Assembly (NCBI GenBank): GCA_004362315.1
Contig: SNWL01000008.1
Location: 310,001 to 374,000, forward strand
DNA from: Mycobacterium sp. BK086
Lineage (GTDB): Bacteria > Actinomycetota > Actinomycetes > Mycobacteriales > Mycobacteriaceae
DNA length: 64,000 nucleotides
Direction: 5' to 3'
Shown piece by piece: positions 60,979 to 64,000 of this stretch (its first letter is position 1; each line of letters opens with the position of its first letter). Both the position numbers and the translations under genes were made by a program. The notes under the pieces are model-generated. The model had not been told where the DNA came from and searched no databases. It saw only the letters and a program-made list of their open reading frames with translations.

Positions 60979-62508
60979 ATGCCGCAGCAGCAGGAGGTCA
61001 CCGGGCGCGCGGCGACCATGACCATCGTGGCCATGGGGCTCGGCTACAGCATCACCGCCGGCGATCCGACGATCCTGTCGGCCAACCTCGCCGAGGTACG
61101 CAAAGGTCTGGGATTCAGCCCCAGCACCGCCAGCTTCCTGGCCTGTCTGGCCACGCTCACGCTGGCCGCTGCGGTGCTCGGCGCCGGTGCGCTCGGCGAC
61201 GCGTTCGGCATGAAGCGGATGTTCGTCATCGGCTGCTGGGGCTCGATCGGATTCGGCGTTCTGGCCGCCGTGGCGCCCAACGTGGCGGTGCTGACGGTGG
61301 CGCGGGCCGGGGTGGGCATTGGCTTCGCGTTCGTGCTCGGCCTGTCGCTGGCCATCATCAACGCGGTGTTCCCGGCGGGACGACGCGCCGCGGCGATCGC
61401 GATGTATCTGGGGGTCGGTCACTTCCTGAGCGTCTTCCAGCCTGCGATCGGCAGCTGGCTCGCGACCCATTTCGGTTGGCGCGCCTGCTTTCTGGTGACC
61501 CCGGTGCTGGCCGTGGTCACGCTCGCGCTGACGTGGAAGTACGTGCCGGAGACACTGCGCTGGCAACGCAAGCTCGACGTCGTCGGGATCCTGTTGATCG
61601 CCGTCGGGCTGATCCTGCTGATCCTGGGTCTGACCCAGTTGCAGGGCGGCTTCCATGTCAGCGCGCTGGTGCAGATCCTGGTCGGGATCGCGCTGGCGGT
61701 GGCGTTCGTGTGGTGGGAGCGGCACACCGCTGCGCCGGCGCTGGATATGCGGATTTTCTCCTCGGGCCGGTTCAACGCCGCGGTGATCGCCGGTGCGGCG
61801 TTCAACTTCCTGCAGGGCGGCGCGACCATCCTGTTCGCCTACTACCTGGTGACGATCCGCGGTGAGTCACCCGAACTGCTGGGGCTGCTGCTGATTCCGG
61901 CGGTGCTGCTGGCCTCGCTGGCGGCGACGGCGGCGGGCCGGGCGGTCGCCGCGTTCGGGGAGCGCGCGGTGTTGGTGGCGGGCCTGGCCATTCTGCTGGT
62001 CGGCATGGTGATGCTGGTGGTGCTCGACGCCGAGACACCGATCGTGGTGATGGGTGTCGCGGTGGCACTCAACGCGATCGGCGGTGCGGTGGTGCAGACC
62101 CCGCAGTCGACGATCATGATGTCCAGTGCGCCCGCCGAGCTGGGCGGCGTCATCTCGGCGGTGAAACCCGCTGTCGGACAAGCCAGTTACTCGCTGGGTC
62201 CGGCGCTGTTCGCGTTGGTGGGCACGACGCTGTTCCTGCAAGACGGCCGGCACAAGCTGGAGGGATCGGGGATCACCGAGGAGCAGGCGCGCGACGCGTT
62301 GCGCGTCGCGCACGGCGGGGTGCCCGGCCCGGCGGCCGGCGCGGAGGTCCTGGACCCGGAGAAAGCCCGCTGGGTGGTGTCGGAGGCGACGCAGAGCTGG
62401 CTGACCGCCATCCACGACCTGAGCCTCATCATGGCGGTGGTGCCGGCCGTCGCGATCGTGGTCGCGTGGGTGCTGCTGCGGCCGAAGGCTGGCTCGCCGT
62501 CGACCTGA
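60979..62508 (+). CDS. MFS transporter (DHA2-type, 14 helices)
   Basis: 509-residue major facilitator with about 14 helices. It contains ITAGDPTILSANLAEVRKGLGFSPS and GALGDAFGMKRMFVIGCWGSIGFG (motif A), with a large loop near residue 430. Length and helix count fit DHA2 drug:H+ antiporters. It follows DUF3253 closely; substrate unknown. The long final loop GSGITEEQARDALRVAHGG is typical of mycobacterial relatives. Confidence 0.88.
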   Translation: MPQQQEVTGRAATMTIVAMGLGYSITAGDPTILSANLAEVRKGLGFSPSTASFLACLATLTLAAAVLGAGALGDAFGMKRMFVIGCWGSIGFGVLAAVAPNVAVLTVARAGVGIGFAFVLGLSLAIINAVFPAGRRAAAIAMYLGVGHFLSVFQPAIGSWLATHFGWRACFLVTPVLAVVTLALTWKYVPETLRWQRKLDVVGILLIAVGLILLILGLTQLQGGFHVSALVQILVGIALAVAFVWWERHTAAPALDMRIFSSGRFNAAVIAGAAFNFLQGGATILFAYYLVTIRGESPELLGLLLIPAVLLASLAATAAGRAVAAFGERAVLVAGLAILLVGMVMLVVLDAETPIVVMGVAVALNAIGGAVVQTPQSTIMMSSAPAELGGVISAVKPAVGQASYSLGPALFALVGTTLFLQDGRHKLEGSGITEEQARDALRVAHGGVPGPAAGAEVLDPEKARWVVSEATQSWLTAIHDLSLIMAVVPAVAIVVAWVLLRPKAGSPST

Positions 62509-62526
62509 CGTGGCACTCTGGCCGGT

Positions 62527-64000
62527 ATGCACGCACCCGAACCGCGTTTTCTCGACGACCGGCCGACCTATTGGGCGCAACACAAGCCCGATGGTGAGGC
62601 GGTCAGTTATCTCGGCCGCAGCTGGACCTGGGCGCAGTGGAACGACCGGATCCAACGGCTGGCCGGGGCACTGGTGGCGCGTGGCATCGGGCGCGGCGAC
62701 GTGGTGGCCTTCCTGGACAAGAACCATCCCGCCTGTGTCGAGCTGCAGCTGGCCGCCGCGTCGATCGGGGCGGCCACTGCCGTCATCAACTTCCGGCTGG
62801 CTGCCGACGAGATGGACTACGTCCTCAACGACTCCGGCGCCAAACTGCTGATCGTCGGCACCGAGCTGATCGGGGCGATCGACAAGATCCGCGACAAGCT
62901 GACCCATGTCACCGACGTCATCGAGGTGACGCCCGAAGGCACCGACGGCGACCAGTACGAGGCGCTGCTGGCCGCCGCGACACCTGTCGGCCGGCCCGCG
63001 GAGGTCGACCCCGAGGACACCTGCCTGATCATGTACTCCTCGGGCACGACGGGCCGGCCCAAGGGTGTGGTGTTGTCCCAGCGAAACATCTTGGCGCACA
63101 CGATCAATGCGGCCACCTTCGAGTTCGGCGAGGACGACAAGAACATGGTGGCGATGCCGCTGTTCCACGTCGGTGGTTCGGCCTACGTGCAGTACGGCAT
63201 CCACGCGGGCATCCCGACGATCATGACTCGCGAGGCCGACGGTGCGTCGCTGGCCGGTGCACTGCTGCAGGGCGCGAATCGCACGTTCCTGGTGCCGGCT
63301 GTCCTGGGCAAGGTGCTCGAGTCCGGCGAGGACGCGGTCAAATTGTTCAGCGGGCTGCGGACGTTCGTCTACGGCGCATCACCGATGCCGCCCGCGCTGC
63401 TGAAGTCCGCGCTGAAGGCGTGGCCGGACACCGATTTCATCCAGGTGTACGGGTTGACCGAGGTGTGCGGTGCGATCACGCAGCTCCCGCCGGAGGCGCA
63501 CCGCGACGAGTCCCGACCGGAGCGGATGCTCAGCGCGGGAAAGCCCGCCCGCGAGGCGGAGGTGCGGGTGGTCGACCCAGAGACCCTTGCCGACGTGCCG
63601 ACCGGTCAGCCCGGCGAATTGTGGTTCCGCTCACCGCAGTTGATGAAGGGATACCACAACAAGCCGGAAGCGACCGCGGCGACGATCACCGAGGAAGGCT
63701 GGTTCCGCAGCGGTGACATCGGCCGACTGGACGAGGACGGCTTCATCTTCGTCGAGGATCGTCTCAAGGACATGATCATCTCCGGCGGGGAGAACATCTA
63801 CTCCGTCGAGGTCGAGCGGGTGCTGACCGATCACCCCGCGGTGCTCGACGCCGCGGTGTTCGGCATCCCCGACGACAAGTGGGGCGAGTCGGTCAAGGCG
63901 GTCGTCGAATTGTCCGCCGGCGGTGAGACTTCCAGTGAGGAACTGGTCGCCTGGTGCCGGGAGCGGCTGGCGCATTACAAGTGCCCGCGCAGCGTTGAGA
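62527..64000 (+). CDS. Acyl-CoA ligase (AMP-binding family), cut by window edge
   Basis: Starts at ATG 62527 and runs in frame to the end of the window (491 codons). It has the P-loop MYSSGTTGRPKGVVLSQ, YGLTEVCGAITQL, GWFRSGDIGRLDEDGFIFVEDRLKDMIISGGENIYSVEVE and a C-terminal domain reaching VAWCRERLAHYKCPRSVE, just short of the catalytic Lys segment. It resembles medium or long-chain acyl-CoA synthetases used in degradation pathways. Starts 18 nt after the MFS gene stop. Confidence 0.9.
   Translation, partial: MHAPEPRFLDDRPTYWAQHKPDGEAVSYLGRSWTWAQWNDRIQRLAGALVARGIGRGDVVAFLDKNHPACVELQLAAASIGAATAVINFRLAADEMDYVLNDSGAKLLIVGTELIGAIDKIRDKLTHVTDVIEVTPEGTDGDQYEALLAAATPVGRPAEVDPEDTCLIMYSSGTTGRPKGVVLSQRNILAHTINAATFEFGEDDKNMVAMPLFHVGGSAYVQYGIHAGIPTIMTREADGASLAGALLQGANRTFLVPAVLGKVLESGEDAVKLFSGLRTFVYGASPMPPALLKSALKAWPDTDFIQVYGLTEVCGAITQLPPEAHRDESRPERMLSAGKPAREAEVRVVDPETLADVPTGQPGELWFRSPQLMKGYHNKPEATAATITEEGWFRSGDIGRLDEDGFIFVEDRLKDMIISGGENIYSVEVERVLTDHPAVLDAAVFGIPDDKWGESVKAVVELSAGGETSSEELVAWCRERLAHYKCPRSVE

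Noticed and set aside
1-64000. Search by eye for tRNA, rRNA, CRISPR arrays and insertion sequences
   Set aside because: No clover-leaf, rRNA-like, regularly spaced repeat or transposase sequence was found.

Overview
This window is a chromosomal segment from a mycobacterium, most likely a rapid-growing (Mycolicibacterium-type) species. It is high-GC, rich in GTG/TTG starts, and its gene order follows the M. tuberculosis Rv0495c-Rv0551c region closely: ppx, proC, a 33-residue ribosomal protein, hemACDB, hemL, the System II cytochrome c maturation genes, menA, menE, menB and fadD8. Several M. tuberculosis neighbours expected at these positions (cmaA2, mmpS2/mmpL2, fabH) are absent, and blocks not expected from that order are present. 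Orthologue statements rest on recalled family sequences, not on a search. I saw no rRNA, tRNA, insertion sequence or CRISPR array.

Layout. 1-9.7 kb: the Rv0495c-Rv0505c-like core (Cys-rich protein, Ppx, membrane protein, TIM-barrel protein, thioesterase, ProC, excisionase-type HTH, bS22, divergent SDR, acyltransferase, HadA-like dehydratase, SerB1-like HAD phosphatase). 9.7-16.7 kb: a glutaredoxin-like protein, then the tetrapyrrole operon hemA-hemC-hemD-hemB followed by four small membrane proteins, many overlapping by 4 nt. 16.6-27.5 kb: an accessory region with an amidohydrolase, a GPP34 protein, a copper-type P1B ATPase behind a CsoR-type operator, a DUF2236/TetR pair, an ECF sigma/Rieske pair divergent from a cupredoxin-metallophosphatase-membrane operon, a MarP-like protein lacking its catalytic triad, and two divergent deazaflavin-type proteins.

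27.5-36 kb: hemL, a phosphoglycerate-mutase-like gene and the cytochrome c biogenesis operon (TlpA-like lipoprotein, CcdA, ResB, CcsB), an Rv0530-like ATPase and menA. The grouping of haem synthesis with cytochrome c assembly is functionally coherent. After a 620-bp AT-richer gap come a GjpA-like exported protein, MarR, an MTA phosphorylase, an epimerase, ahpC-ahpD behind a Crp-like site, a nitronate monooxygenase and a TIGR03085-type protein. 43.4-50 kb: a histidine kinase/response regulator divergent from a glycosyltransferase, DUF2064, methyltransferase and cytochrome b/molybdopterin cluster, with a large membrane protein converging on it.

50-64 kb: F420-type oxidoreductase, alpha/beta hydrolase, menE, DUF3349; an oppositely oriented pitA-membrane protein-DUF3349 cassette; glyoxalase-fold protein, SDR, menB, a DDN-type protein, HAD hydrolase, membrane protein and fadD8 with a KstR-type palindrome upstream; then a DUF3253 protein, an MFS exporter and an acyl-CoA ligase cut by the window edge. 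The most promising system is the ECF sigma/Rieske/cupredoxin locus (22.4-25.8 kb). Its two minus-strand promoters carry a nearly identical 21-bp element at the same distance from the start codon, and a degenerate third copy faces the cupredoxin operon.
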